Of a DNA stretch of 64,000 nucleotides, positions 1-8,687 are shown one piece after another. Made by a program: the position numbers and the translations under genes. The notes beneath the pieces were generated by a model. That model had not been told where the DNA came from and ran no database searches. It was given only the letters and a program-made list of their open reading frames with translations. Source of the stretch: CANKJK01 sp040081715. GTDB taxonomy: Bacteria; Acidobacteriota; Vicinamibacteria; Vicinamibacterales; UBA2999. The stretch is from the NCBI GenBank assembly GCA_040081715.1, contig JBEBFY010000009.1, forward strand, positions 62,001 through 126,000, given 5' to 3'. Within the stretch, counting starts at the first letter, position 1. Each line of letters begins with the position of its first letter.

Positions 1-44
1 CCAGACGCTGAAGAACCGCAGGCATCTCTTTCGTGGGCCTGACG

Positions 45-261
45 CCCGCCACTTCTGAGTAGCGTTTCGGTTTAGAGTCCGGCCCAGCGAAAGGGTCGGA
101 GAGGCGACGAGTGCCCGCTCACGGCTTCGCGTGCCGCGGTCGCTCCCCTGCCACCGATCCCTGCGTCGGCCTGATCCCACCTGATCTGCCCTGACCGTCC
201 GTGCGTGGCGTGCTTCGTGCCTCCCAAGGGGGCACTGGGTCCGCGTGGCACATTTAATCGA
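45..261. repeat. 217-bp non-coding repeat, copy 1
   Basis: This segment recurs at 2584-2799 with a handful of mismatches and one single-base gap. It ends just upstream of the BrnT start codon. No convincing protein is encoded; the reverse-strand reading frame lacks recognisable motifs. A 17-base exact piece of it (86-102) also lies at 12375-12391, directly before the third helicase fragment, so the repeat seems to travel with those fragments. It could be a remnant of a mobile unit or simply flanking DNA that was duplicated. Confidence 0.85.
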
Positions 262-277
262 ATGGGCAATATAATCA

Positions 278-556
278 GTGCAACTCGAGTTCGACGAAGC
301 CAAGAACACTCGAAACATTCGGGACCGCGGCATCAGCCTCGATCGTTTCGCAGAGATGGATCCCGCGACCACGGTGGTGTCAGAAGACGCGAGAATCGAC
401 TACGGCGAGCGCCGACTAAGGCTGTTTGGGCACATCGACGCTCGTCTGCACGTGGCAGTAATCACGTACCGGCACGAGCGGACTCGCGTGATCAGTCTTC
501 GTCGCGCCAACAGAAGAGAGCAGCAGAAGTATGCGAAAGCGACCCTCACGACCTGA
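278..556 (+). CDS. brnT: BrnT family toxin of a type II toxin-antitoxin pair
   Basis: The 92-residue product opens with the family signature E-F-D-E-A-K-N followed by the N-I-R-D-R-G-I-S motif, and has the central R-x-x-x-x-G and C-terminal R-x-x-S-x-R-R-A-N pattern of BrnT ribonucleases, which cleave RNA and are neutralised by BrnA. The GTG start at 278 gives the normal family N-terminus; no Shine-Dalgarno is evident. The stop overlaps brnA by 26 bases, as usual for toxin-first brnTA operons. A perfect TATAAT lies at 270-275 but is too close to the start to serve it. Identification is good; activity is untested. Confidence 0.9.
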   Translation: MQLEFDEAKNTRNIRDRGISLDRFAEMDPATTVVSEDARIDYGERRLRLFGHIDARLHVAVITYRHERTRVISLRRANRREQQKYAKATLTT

Positions 557-842
557 CGCCGACAACCCCGAGTGGACCAATGAGGATTTTCGCAGGGCTC
601 GGCCTGCCCTTGAGGTCCTCCCCAAGGCTCTCATCGAGGCCATGCGCCGGTATCAAGGCCAACGCGGGCCCCAGAAAGCACCGACGAAGGTGCAGATCAG
701 CCTTCGAGTGGACCGTGATGTTGTGGACGCACTCAGAGCGAGCGGCCGTGGCTGGCAAACCCGGGCGGGAGAAGCCTTACGCCGCCACGTCCGAGGGAAC
801 AACCAGGAGCCGTCCACTGCCAGAGCCAAGCGAACCGCCTAG
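531..842 (+). CDS. brnA: BrnA-like antitoxin
   Basis: The 103-residue partner of BrnT has the N-P-E-W-T-N-E-D-F motif near residue 12, then a P-T-K-V-Q-I-S-L-R-V-D-R-D-V-V ribbon-helix-helix-like DNA-binding segment (about 51-85) ending in A-G-E-A-L-R-R. Such antitoxins bind the toxin and repress their own promoter. It overlaps brnT by 26 bases. A second copy of its C-terminal half (681 onward) sits at 2796-2981, fused to the 217-bp repeat without brnT, so the pair has suffered a deletion in that copy. The name rests on gene order and motif. Confidence 0.88.
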   Translation: MRKRPSRPDADNPEWTNEDFRRARPALEVLPKALIEAMRRYQGQRGPQKAPTKVQISLRVDRDVVDALRASGRGWQTRAGEALRRHVRGNNQEPSTARAKRTA

Positions 843-863
843 CACGCCCTTCAGCGCACAGGC

Positions 864-1091
864 ATGGACGAGCCCGCATTCGCGGCGCTGCTCCACACGC
901 TGGGCCGCGGCCCAGACATGGAGACCATCCTCATCTCGGGTGGCCGCAAGGACCGGGTCCGCCCGGGCGACATTCTCGGCGCGCTGACCGGAGAGGCCGG
1001 CGGCCTGCAGGGCGCGGTGCAGTGCCTCAACGCCGGACGCATCAAGGGCAAGCGCTTTCGCGCGACGCTCGTGGGGCCACGTGGTCGCTAA
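864..1091 (+). pseudogene. C-terminal fragment of DbpA helicase (copy A)
   Basis: The reading frame matches the last part of the complete dbpA gene at 4074-5498, beginning at its codon for M-D-E-P-A-F. It covers only the C-terminal RNA-binding domain and lacks all helicase motifs. Relative to the full gene, 72 bases (5353-5424) are missing in frame between two GCGG-containing stretches, removing 24 residues from the middle of the domain. The same deletion occurs at 12391-12717. It cannot work as a helicase. Its last 11 bases overlap the following VF530-type gene exactly as in the intact locus. Confidence 0.85.
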
Positions 1092-1320
1092 CCCATCGAA
1101 CGACCCGCTGCACGGGGTGACGCTGAAGGCCATCCTCGAGGACCTGGTGGCGAGACACGGCTGGCCCGACCTCGCCGCGCACATTCCCATCCGCTGCTTC
1201 GACACCAACCCCAGCATCCAGTCGAGCCTGAAGTTCCTGCGCAAGACCGAGTGGGCGCGACGCCGGGTCGAGCGGCTCTACCTGGACGAACGGCACACGG
1301 CCGAGCGCAACGATGCGTGA
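1081..1320 (+). CDS. VF530-type small DNA-binding protein (DUF2132), copy A
   Basis: The 79-residue product carries the family pattern N-D-P-L-H-G-V-T-L-x-x-I-L, W-x-D-L-A, I-R-C-F-x-x-N-P-S-I-x-S-S-L-K-F-L-R and W-A-R-x-x-V-E-x-L-Y-L seen in VF530/DUF2132 proteins, which are small helical proteins thought to bind DNA. The start is GTG, overlapping the end of the dbpA fragment by 11 bases. Further copies lie at 5488 and 12707. Its 3' flank up to 1348, the last base before the fic stop codon, is shared with the 12707 copy, which marks a duplicated unit boundary. Confidence 0.85.
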   Translation: MVANPSNDPLHGVTLKAILEDLVARHGWPDLAAHIPIRCFDTNPSIQSSLKFLRKTEWARRRVERLYLDERHTAERNDA

Positions 1321-1348
1321 CGTGGCCTGACGGACCACCTACGCGCAG

Positions 1349-2464
1349 TCACAGCGCCTCCGTCCCTTCGTTCAGCGCGGACAGATACTGGTCGTACACG
1401 AACAGCCGGTTGCGGCGCTTGCCCGTCAACTCACGCGCAATCCCGAGCTCGGTGAGCAGCTCCATGGCCGAGGCCACCGCCGGAAACGACAGGCCGGTGC
1501 TTCGGCACGCCTCCGGCATCGAGAGGATCGGACGCGCCTTCAGGGCCTCGAGCACACGCAACGCGGAGCCGGCCCGGCGGCCGGTCGGCTCGATGCGGCC
1601 ACGATCCGCTGTGACCATCTCGGCCAGCCGCTGCGCCGTCGAGACGGCCCCTTCCGCGGTCTTCTGCACCCCGTCGAGAAAGAAGGCCAGCCACGCTTCC
1701 CAGTCCCCCGTCCGTCGCACCTCGTCGAGCAGCTCGTAGTAGCGGGCGCGGTTCTGCTTGAAGTAGAGGCTCAGGTACAGCAGCGGCTCCTGAATCACGC
1801 CCGCGTGGCAGAGCAGGAACGTAATCAACAGTCGGCCCACGCGCCCGTTGCCATCGAGGAATGGGTGGATGGTTTCAAACTGCACGTGGGCGAGTCCCGC
1901 ACGCAGCAGCACGGGCAGGCCGTCCTGCTCGGCGTGCAGAAAGCGCTCGAGTGCCGCCATGGCCTCAGGCAGAAGATCGGGCGGAGGCGGGACGAACCTG
2001 GCGTTGCCGGGACGCGATCCGCCAATCCAGTTCTGCGACCGGCGGAACTCCCCCGGGTCCTTGTCGCTCCCTCGCCCGCCCGCCATGAGCGCGCCGTGGA
2101 TCTCGCGAATGAGACGACTGGAGAGGGGGAAGCCGCCTCTCAGGCGCGCCAGCCCATGCTCCATCGCGGCGACATAGTTGGACACCTCCACGACATCATC
2201 AAGCGGCACGCCCGGCGCTTCGTCCAGCTCGAACAGCAACAGGTCCGAGAGGGAAGATTGCGTCCCCTCGATTTGTGAGGACAGCACCGCCTCCTTGCGC
2301 ACGTAGGCGTACAGAAAAAGCGCCTTGTCGGGCAGCAGCGCGGACACGCCATCGAGGCGACCAAGGGCAAGGACCGCGCGCTCGGCCGCCTGCTGCAGGG
2401 CACCGTCGAGGGCCAGCGGGGGCTCGGGCGGCAGGGGGCTACGACCCGTTTCGCCCCTCTTCAC
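1349..2464 (-). CDS. Fic family protein, probable AMP-transferase with winged-helix C-terminus
   Basis: This 371-residue protein has the Fic catalytic motif H-P-F-L-D-G-N-G-R-V-G-R at 200-211, which in the family transfers AMP from ATP to target proteins. An N-terminal inhibitory motif S-S-Q-I-E-G lies at 62-67, placing it in class II, where the glutamate blocks ATP binding in cis. The last 70 residues look like a winged helix ending in F-V-Y-D-Q-Y-L. The start is GTG with AGGAGG eight bases upstream. A dyad at 2510-2538 upstream may be its operator. Part of its 3' end (1453-1589) is duplicated at 5721-5857. Confidence 0.92.
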   Translation of the reverse strand: MKRGETGRSPLPPEPPLALDGALQQAAERAVLALGRLDGVSALLPDKALFLYAYVRKEAVLSSQIEGTQSSLSDLLLFELDEAPGVPLDDVVEVSNYVAAMEHGLARLRGGFPLSSRLIREIHGALMAGGRGSDKDPGEFRRSQNWIGGSRPGNARFVPPPPDLLPEAMAALERFLHAEQDGLPVLLRAGLAHVQFETIHPFLDGNGRVGRLLITFLLCHAGVIQEPLLYLSLYFKQNRARYYELLDEVRRTGDWEAWLAFFLDGVQKTAEGAVSTAQRLAEMVTADRGRIEPTGRRAGSALRVLEALKARPILSMPEACRSTGLSFPAVASAMELLTELGIARELTGKRRNRLFVYDQYLSALNEGTEAL

Positions 2465-2509
2465 CGGACTGGCCTCCTGCTCAGGAACACTGAATAACGA
2501 GGACTGCTA

Positions 2510-2538
2510 TTAATACTTAGGTGGCTAAGTGTAATTAA
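2510..2538. promoter_or_regulatory. Nested palindrome upstream of fic, candidate operator
   Basis: ACTTAG (2515-2520) and CTAAGT (2525-2530) form a perfect dyad around GTGG, flanked by outer TTAAT and ATTAA arms. The stretch is AT-rich in a GC-rich setting and lies about 50-75 bases upstream of the fic start codon on the reverse strand. Because the Fic protein has a winged-helix tail, self-repression at this site is plausible, but this is inference. Confidence 0.5.
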
Positions 2539-2583
2539 CGGGCAGATCCGGAGGCAATCGCTTCTTCCGGACGCATTTGAACT

Positions 2584-2981
2584 CCCGCCACTTCTGAGTA
2601 GCGTTTCGGTTTAGGGTCCGGCCCAGCGAAACGGTCGGAGAGGCGACGAGTGCCCGCTCACGGCTTCGCGTGCCGCGGTCGCTCCCCTGCCACCGATCCC
2701 TGCGTCGGCCTGCTCCCACCTGATCTACCCTGACCGTCCGTGCGTGGCGTGCTTCGTGCCTCCCAGGGGGCACTGGGTCCGCGTGGCACATTTAACCGAC
2801 GAAGGTGCAGATCAGCCTTCGAGTGGACCGTGATGTTGTGGACGCACTCAGAGCGAGCGGCCGTGGCTGGCAAACCCGGGCGGGAGAAGCCTTACGCCGC
2901 CACGTCCGAGGGAACAACCAGGAGCCGTCCACTGCCAGAGCCAAGCGAACCGCCTAGCACGCCCTTCAGCGCACAGGCATG
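2584..2981. repeat. 217-bp repeat, copy 2, fused to the 3' half of brnA
   Basis: Positions 2584-2799 repeat 45-261, and 2796-2981 repeat 681-866 without visible mismatch. The 423 bases between them in copy 1, holding brnT and the start of brnA, are absent; the joint lies at a shared CGA. The result is a dead brnA remnant without a start codon of its own. Similarity to copy 1 stops at 2981, where copy 1 continues into the helicase fragment. Confidence 0.88.
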
Positions 2982-3033
2982 ACTCGGCACTACGATGTTC
3001 GCTATGAAAGACCGAACCGGCCTGTTAAAAGGT

Positions 3034-3051
3034 GTCCACCGAAGCGGATCA
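3034..3051 (+). repeat. IS3-like right-end motif, copy 1
   Basis: This 18-mer matches 6081-6098 at 16 of 18 positions in the same orientation. The second copy lies just after the stop codon of an IS3-type transposase fragment, where the terminal inverted repeat is expected. No transposase sequence remains near this copy. The match is short, so it may be chance. Confidence 0.35.
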
Positions 3052-3078
3052 CGCTCGGTTGTGCGCTCGAGTTGAATC

Positions 3079-4073
3079 GTGTCGACGCCGCGGACAAGCA
3101 GATCGATCTGTCGTAGGGTGGCCGGCACCGCGGCTCGCCTCGGGGCGTGCTCGTTGTGGATAGCGGGCGTCCTGTCTGTGTCGAACCGTCCGGCCAGCGC
3201 GCACGTCTCAGCGGCTGAGCCGCTAGCGCTCTCGCGTGTAGCCCACCTTGGGCTGGTGGTGCGCGATGCCGACGTGGTGGCTCGACGATGGGCCGAAGCT
3301 TTCGGTGTCAGACGGTCGCCCGCACGCAGCGAGGGTACCGACCGGCGCGTGACTGAGATCTACTTCGACAACCTGACCGTGGAGGTCTCACAGCCGTCCG
3401 GAGGCGCCAGCATCTGGAGCGACTTTCTGAATCGCCACGGCGAGGGGATTCACCACGTCGCCTTCGAGGTGCCCCGTGTGGACGACGCGGTCGCCGCGCT
3501 CGAGAAACACGGTGGTCGCCGTGTCATGGGCGTCAGCGGTCCGTCGGTGTTCATCGACTTCGACGCCGAGATGGGCGGCGGCATTGAGCTGCTGCCCGCT
3601 TCCCAGGCGGCTCCCGAGGCGCGCGCAGGTGCCGACCCGGGGACCACCGTCGCGGCACTTGGCCACCTGACGAGCGCCATCGAACCTGCGCGGCTGTTCT
3701 GGCGCGGTGTGCTGGGCACCGACGTGCCTGCCGCGCGCGACACCAGGGGCGTTCCGTTTCCGGCAGACTGCGGGTGCGACCGTGAGGCCTACATCCGAGA
3801 GGTCAACATTCGCACGCTGACGCCGGGACTCAATCTCATCCAGCCCGTCGGTGGTGTCAGCGTCTGGCGCCGGCTCATCGAGCGGCACGAAGGGCTCGCG
3901 TACCTGCAGTTCAACCTTCCAGACCAGGCCGCGCTCGACGCGCGGATCGCGAGGTTGCTGGAGTTGGGCGGCGTGCGCACGCTGGGCGACGCCGGTGCGC
4001 CGTATGCCTATGTCGACATGCAACGTCAACTTGGTATGACGCTGCTACTCGTCAAGACGACGCCTGCGCGATA

Positions 4074-4074
<1 letters not shown>
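3079..4074 (+). CDS. Exported VOC (glyoxalase/bleomycin-resistance) superfamily protein
   Basis: The 331-residue product has an N-terminal hydrophobic segment ending in P-A-S-A-H that resembles a signal peptide, then two vicinal-oxygen-chelate modules: about 50-170 (H-L-G-L-V-V-R-D-A-D, G-I-H-H-V-A-F-E-V, G-G-I-E-L-L) and 180-328 (L-G-H-L-T-S-A-I-E, L-A-Y-L-Q-F-N-L-P). The substrate cannot be told. The start is GTG at 3079. Its stop shares one base with the GTG start of dbpA, suggesting co-transcription. Upstream lies rearranged repeat DNA, so the native promoter may have been lost or replaced. Confidence 0.8.
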
Positions 4075-5487
<1,413 letters not shown>

Positions 5488-5498
<11 letters not shown>

Positions 5499-5883
5499 CC
5501 CATCGAACGACCCGCTGCACGGGGTAACGCTGAAAGCCATCCTCGAGGACCTGGTGGCGAGACACGGCTGGCCCGACCTCGCCGCGCACATTCCCATCCG
5601 CTGCTTCGACACCAACCCCAGCATCCAGTCGAGCCTGACGTTCCTGCGCAAGACCGAGTGGGCGCGACGCCGGGTCGAGCGGCTCTACCTGGACGAACGG
5701 CACACGGCCGAGCGCAACGATGAGCAGCTCCATGGCCGAGGCCACCGCCGGAAACGACAGGCCGGTGCTTCGGCACGCCTCCGGCATCGAGAGGATCGGA
5801 CGCGCCTTCAGGGCCTCGAGCACACGCAACGCGGAACCAGCCCGGCGGCCGGTCGGCATGAGCCGCCGCGGCAACTGCTATGA
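5488..5883 (+). CDS. VF530-type protein with chimeric C-terminus (copy B)
   Basis: The first 77 residues equal the VF530/DUF2132 protein of copy A with one substitution (K to T in S-L-T-F-L). At codon 78 the native end is replaced: the frame runs into a duplicated antisense piece of fic (5721-5857) and a few codons of the transposase fragment, adding about 54 unrelated residues. GTG start, overlapping dbpA by 11 bases as in the other copies. The VF530 core is complete, so DNA binding may persist; the tail is a rearrangement product, not a domain. Confidence 0.75.
5721..5857. repeat. Duplicated 137-bp fragment of the fic gene
   Basis: This matches 1453-1589, the part of fic encoding the early winged-helix region, with two mismatches and in the same orientation on the plus strand. 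It is joined on the left to the VF530 gene at a shared TG and on the right to the IS3 transposase fragment near a shared ATG. It has no coding role for Fic. Confidence 0.9.
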
Positions 5884-6073
5884 CAATGCGGTCATGGAGG
5901 CGTTCTTCTCGACCGTCAAGAACGAGGTCGGCGAGCGCTTCGCCAGCCACGCCGAAGCGAAGGCCGAGTTATTCGACTACTTCGAAGTGTTCTATAACCA
6001 GCGGCGTCGGCACTCATCGGCAGGTCGGATGAGCCCGGCCGCGTACGAATGCAAGATGACTCACGCAGCGTAA
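5858..6073 (+). pseudogene. IS3-family transposase OrfB, C-terminal remnant
   Basis: The 71 codons read S-R-R-G-N-C-Y-D-N-A-V-M-E-A-F-F-S-T-V-K-N-E, then F-D-Y-F-E-V-F-Y-N-Q-R-R-R-H-S and M-S-P-A-A-Y-E, the highly conserved end of IS3-family rve/integrase transposases. The final glutamate of the D-D-E triad is present (K-N-E), but both aspartates and the whole N-terminal part are gone, replaced by the fic fragment. It cannot transpose. An inverted-repeat-like end follows at 6081. Confidence 0.9.
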
Positions 6074-6080
6074 CTAAACC

Positions 6081-6098
6081 GTCCACCGACACGGATCA
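6081..6098 (+). mobile_element. Probable right end of the IS3-like remnant
   Basis: The sequence lies eight bases after the transposase stop, where IS3-family right ends sit, and is nearly repeated at 3034-3051. No matching left end or target duplication could be found, so the element is a one-ended relic. Confidence 0.45.
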
Positions 6099-6116
6099 AG
6101 CACAGTGACGCCTCCC

Positions 6117-6145
6117 TTGTGGCTATGCCCATACTGGCATAGACT
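6117..6145 (+). promoter_or_regulatory. Candidate higBA promoter with overlapping operator
   Basis: TTGTGG (6117-6122) and TAGACT (6140-6145) are spaced by 17 bases, 15 bases before the HigB start. A perfect 7-bp dyad, CTATGCC (6123-6129) and GGCATAG (6136-6142), covers the spacer and the -10 element, the classic position for antitoxin autorepression. Confidence 0.6.
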
Positions 6146-6159
6146 CATCAGGTCCATTG

Positions 6160-6555
6160 ATGGCGAAGGCGCGACAAAGCCAACCAAGCCCGAAGCCAGT
6201 CCGCTGGGTGGGGAGCAGCAAGGAAGACCTCAGCGCGTTCCCTGGGGACGTCAGACGACGAGTCGGCCGTGCGCTCTGGGATGCACAGCTTGGCGTGAAG
6301 GCACCGTTCGCCAAGCCGCTCAAGGGCTTTGGTAGTGCGGGTGTCCTGGAAGTTGTAGACGACTTCGACGGCGACACCTATCGGGCCGCTTATACAGTCC
6401 GGTTCGCCGGCATCGTCTACGTCTTGCACGCGTTCGAGAAAAAGTCGCGCACTGGCATCGCGACACCGAAGTCGGATCTGGATCTGATCAAGCGTCGACT
6501 GGCCCGAGCGAGAGAGGACTACGAACAATGGCAAGACACGCAGACATCAAAGTGA
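6160..6555 (+). CDS. higB: HigB-like toxin (RelE superfamily, phage Gp49-like)
   Basis: The 131-residue product has the family core W-x-G-S-S-K-x-D-L, F-P-x-x-V-R-R-x-x-G-x-A-L-W-x-A-Q, K-P-L-K-G-F-G, Y-R-A-A-Y-T-V-R-F, Y-V-L-H-A-F-x-K-K-S and a C-terminal helix. Members are ribosome-dependent mRNA interferases. I chose ATG 6160 over a TTG at 6157. It overlaps the antitoxin gene by 28 bases, toxin first, which is typical of HigBA. It lies directly after the IS3 relic and probably arrived with the accessory zone. Confidence 0.88.
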   Translation: MAKARQSQPSPKPVRWVGSSKEDLSAFPGDVRRRVGRALWDAQLGVKAPFAKPLKGFGSAGVLEVVDDFDGDTYRAAYTVRFAGIVYVLHAFEKKSRTGIATPKSDLDLIKRRLARAREDYEQWQDTQTSK

Positions 6556-6869
6556 CGACGAGTTCCGGCAATGTGTTCGCCGACCTGGGCTTTGCCGACC
6601 CAGAAGAGGAACTCGCCCGGGCGCAACTTGCCAACCGCATCCAACAGATCATCAAGCAGCGGCGCTTGACCCAAGTGGCGGCGGCACGCCTCATGGGGGT
6701 CGATCAACCGAAGGTGTCTGCCCTGCTCAACGGGCGCTTGGCGAGCTTCTCCAGCACGCGGCTTATGCGCTTACTGACCGCGCTCGGCCAAGACGTGGAG
6801 ATCGTCGTTCGCGCCACACCGCGGAATCGGCAGCATGGGCGAATCCGAGTCATTGAAGCCCACGTGTGA
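6528..6869 (+). CDS. higA: HigA-like antitoxin, XRE-type helix-turn-helix
   Basis: The 113-residue protein has the N-terminal motif F-A-D-L-G-F-A-D-P-E-E-E-L (about 17-29) found in HigA proteins paired with Gp49-like toxins, then a helix-turn-helix L-T-Q-V-A-A-A-R-L-M-G-V-D-Q-P-K-V-S-A-L-L-N-G (45-67 region) and the end L-T-A-L-G-Q-D-V-E-I-V-V. It should bind HigB and repress the operon at the dyad 6123-6142. No anomalies seen. Confidence 0.9.
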   Translation: MARHADIKVTTSSGNVFADLGFADPEEELARAQLANRIQQIIKQRRLTQVAAARLMGVDQPKVSALLNGRLASFSSTRLMRLLTALGQDVEIVVRATPRNRQHGRIRVIEAHV

Positions 6870-6940
6870 GCCAGACGCCTCAACTCCGGATTGGAACCCA
6901 GCGTGGATCGCTTACTGAAGACGGGGGGACGTCGTTCTGT

Positions 6941-7579
6941 CTAGCTCCCAGTGTCGAGTAGCAGGTCCAGGTCGTCCAGGAGCTTGTCGATCTCATGTGG
7001 GAGCGTGGCGTTGTAGACGCCGCGGAGGTGGCCGGCCTGGTCCACCAGCAGCACCTTCTCGGTATGCAGGAACTGCTCGCTCGCCGACTTCCCCGCCACG
7101 AGCCGGCCATCGTCCGCAAAGTACGAGCTCCGCGCCAGGCTGTAGATCTGCTCGGCGTCGCCGGTCACCAGCCGCCAGCGTTCCGGGTCGATACCCCGGA
7201 GCGTGCCGAAGGCGGCCAGGCTTTCCGGCGTGTCTTCACCCGGCGTGACCGAGTACGACACCAACACGGCATTGCGATTCGCCACGGCGGCCTGCACCTT
7301 CGACAACTGCGTCACCATGGCCGGGCAGATGCCGGCACAACGGGTGTAGATGAAGGAGGCGACGTGGACATTGCCGACCAGGTCGCGGCGAGTGATCGCA
7401 GCACCGGTTTGCGTGGTCAGCGCAAAATCGGCAATCCGGTGGCCTGACGATTGCGCCCACCGCGGCGTGAGGTCGGCGCTATCGTAGAACGGCAGCGCGG
7501 GCGTGGCCGTCGCGCCCTGGCTCACCAGGCCGGCTCCGATCACGGCAATGGCGCCGGCATACACGACGATGCGAATCAT
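6941..7579 (-). CDS. SCO1/SenC-type copper chaperone
   Basis: The 212-residue protein has an N-terminal membrane anchor or signal (4-25), then a thioredoxin fold with the copper-binding pair C-A-G-I-C-P (C81, C85) and the third ligand H172 in F-L-H-T-E-K-V-L-L-V-D. SCO proteins deliver copper to the CuA site of cytochrome oxidase or act as periplasmic thiol redox factors. It is the last gene of a three-gene operon; its ATG overlaps the stop of the MORN-type gene by four bases (ATGA). No oxidase subunit is nearby, so a role in copper stress or another copper protein is as likely. Confidence 0.9.
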   Translation of the reverse strand: MIRIVVYAGAIAVIGAGLVSQGATATPALPFYDSADLTPRWAQSSGHRIADFALTTQTGAAITRRDLVGNVHVASFIYTRCAGICPAMVTQLSKVQAAVANRNAVLVSYSVTPGEDTPESLAAFGTLRGIDPERWRLVTGDAEQIYSLARSSYFADDGRLVAGKSASEQFLHTEKVLLVDQAGHLRGVYNATLPHEIDKLLDDLDLLLDTGS

Positions 7580-7833
7580 CGCTTCTCCTCCACAGGCAGA
7601 CAGGGCCGCGCGTTGATGAAGCCGTAGCGGCGGCCGTTGCGCATCTCGTAGTTGATGTAGAGCGTGCCGTCCTCGGTCCACGCTTGCTGCCGGCCCTCCT
7701 CCCGGCCGTTGCGGAAGTGCCTGACCTCGTAGGGCCGGCCGCCGGGATAGAAGGTCCGGCGCTCCTCGAGGTTGGGCGACGAGGACCCCGGCACGGTGCT
7801 CGCGAGCAACAGCAACAGTCCAATCGTCTTCAT
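7576..7833 (-). CDS. Small exported MORN/YwqK-type repeat protein
   Basis: The 85-residue product starts with a short signal peptide (M-K-T-I-G-L-L-L-L-L-A-S-T) and contains two MORN-variant units: Y-P-G-G-R-P-Y-E-V-R-H-F-R-N-G-R-E-E-G, then W-T-E-D-G-T-L-Y-I-N-Y-E-M-R-N-G-R-R-Y-G. A single cysteine lies near the C-terminus. It overlaps both neighbours by four bases, so it is surely co-translated with the YHYH protein upstream and SCO1 downstream. Its function is unknown; the tight coupling suggests a structural or assembly partner of the two. Confidence 0.75.
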   Translation of the reverse strand: MKTIGLLLLLASTVPGSSSPNLEERRTFYPGGRPYEVRHFRNGREEGRQQAWTEDGTLYINYEMRNGRRYGFINARPCLPVEEKR

Positions 7834-8621
7834 CGCACGGTCCCCGCGGTGCCGCGGAAGCAGCCCGAGATGTAGGGCACGGCCGTAGTCGTGTGGTAGT
7901 GGTAGATGCCGCTGGCGAACTCCGGAGTGGCTGAGGTGTGACCATTGCAGGAATCGAGGCCCGTCGGCGCGCTGCCATCGCTGTCGATCGGCCCGTAGAC
8001 CGGGAAGCCGTCGAGTAACACGCCAATGAGCCGGCTTCGGCTCGGCGCGGTGATCGACACCGGCTCGAAGTGGTAGTGGTACTGGTTCGAGGGGCTGGGG
8101 TGGCCGTTGTACTTGTCGAACGACACGATTTCAGAAGTCAGCGGCTGGCGCATGGCCGCGTACTGATTGAAAAAGACGACGCCGTTCACGGAGATGCCGA
8201 TTGGACCGAGCGGTGTGTCGCTGGTCGTCGACGCGGCCGACGGTGATGACGGCAGCGTGAACGTCAGGTTCTGCGTGGCGATCAAGTGCGGATTGACCTG
8301 CATGCCCGCGTGCGGCGCCTCGTAGTTGGCGCTGCTCGTGCCCCAGTACGGGCTCTTGTGATCGGGCAGGTCATTCGTACGCAGCGTCACGGTGGCGCCA
8401 CTGATTGACACGGTCACGCCGTTGCCGAACTGCGCGTAGATCGCCTGCACGCCTGAAGCGGACGGCGTCGTGGGGGTCGTCGGCGTGGTGGTGGTCGTGG
8501 TCGAAGCAACCGTGGCCGTGGGGGCCGTGGGACTCAAGGTCTCTGCGCTCGTGCCACCGCAAGCCATCACCGTGGCGGCCAGGGCGGCAACGCTGGCGGC
8601 TCCCAGAAGTGGATGTGTCAT
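7830..8621 (-). CDS. YHYH-domain lipoprotein
   Basis: The 263-residue product has a lipobox ending A-C at residue 21, then a Thr/Pro-rich linker (about 30-60) and a YHYH domain with the two defining histidine motifs, N-Q-Y-H-Y-H-F-E-P and G-I-Y-H-Y-H, plus D-G-F-P-V-Y-G-P. The paired H-x-H motifs suggest metal binding, but the family has no proven activity. ATG 8621 has AGGAGG six bases upstream and is preferred over TTG 8624. It heads an operon with the MORN-type and SCO1 genes, divergent from the Cpx-like regulator. Confidence 0.87.
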   Translation of the reverse strand: MTHPLLGAASVAALAATVMACGGTSAETLSPTAPTATVASTTTTTTPTTPTTPSASGVQAIYAQFGNGVTVSISGATVTLRTNDLPDHKSPYWGTSSANYEAPHAGMQVNPHLIATQNLTFTLPSSPSAASTTSDTPLGPIGISVNGVVFFNQYAAMRQPLTSEIVSFDKYNGHPSPSNQYHYHFEPVSITAPSRSRLIGVLLDGFPVYGPIDSDGSAPTGLDSCNGHTSATPEFASGIYHYHTTTAVPYISGCFRGTAGTVR

Positions 8622-8687
8622 CAATGTCCTCCTGTGACATTGGACGCCATGCCCGTTAAGGAATGGCCCGGTTCGACACCCGGTTTT

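Noticed and set aside
270..275. Perfect TATAAT as brnT promoter
   Set aside because: It lies two bases before the GTG start, so transcription would begin inside the gene; no matching -35 element.
1..1350. Integron cassette array with attC sites
   Set aside because: No integrase, and no paired attC core sites with the required consensus could be found around the units.
6941..8026. 361-codon frame extending the SCO1 gene upstream
   Set aside because: The extension overlaps the MORN and YHYH genes in another frame and has no signal or motif; the ATG at 7579 gives a normal SCO1 with signal anchor.
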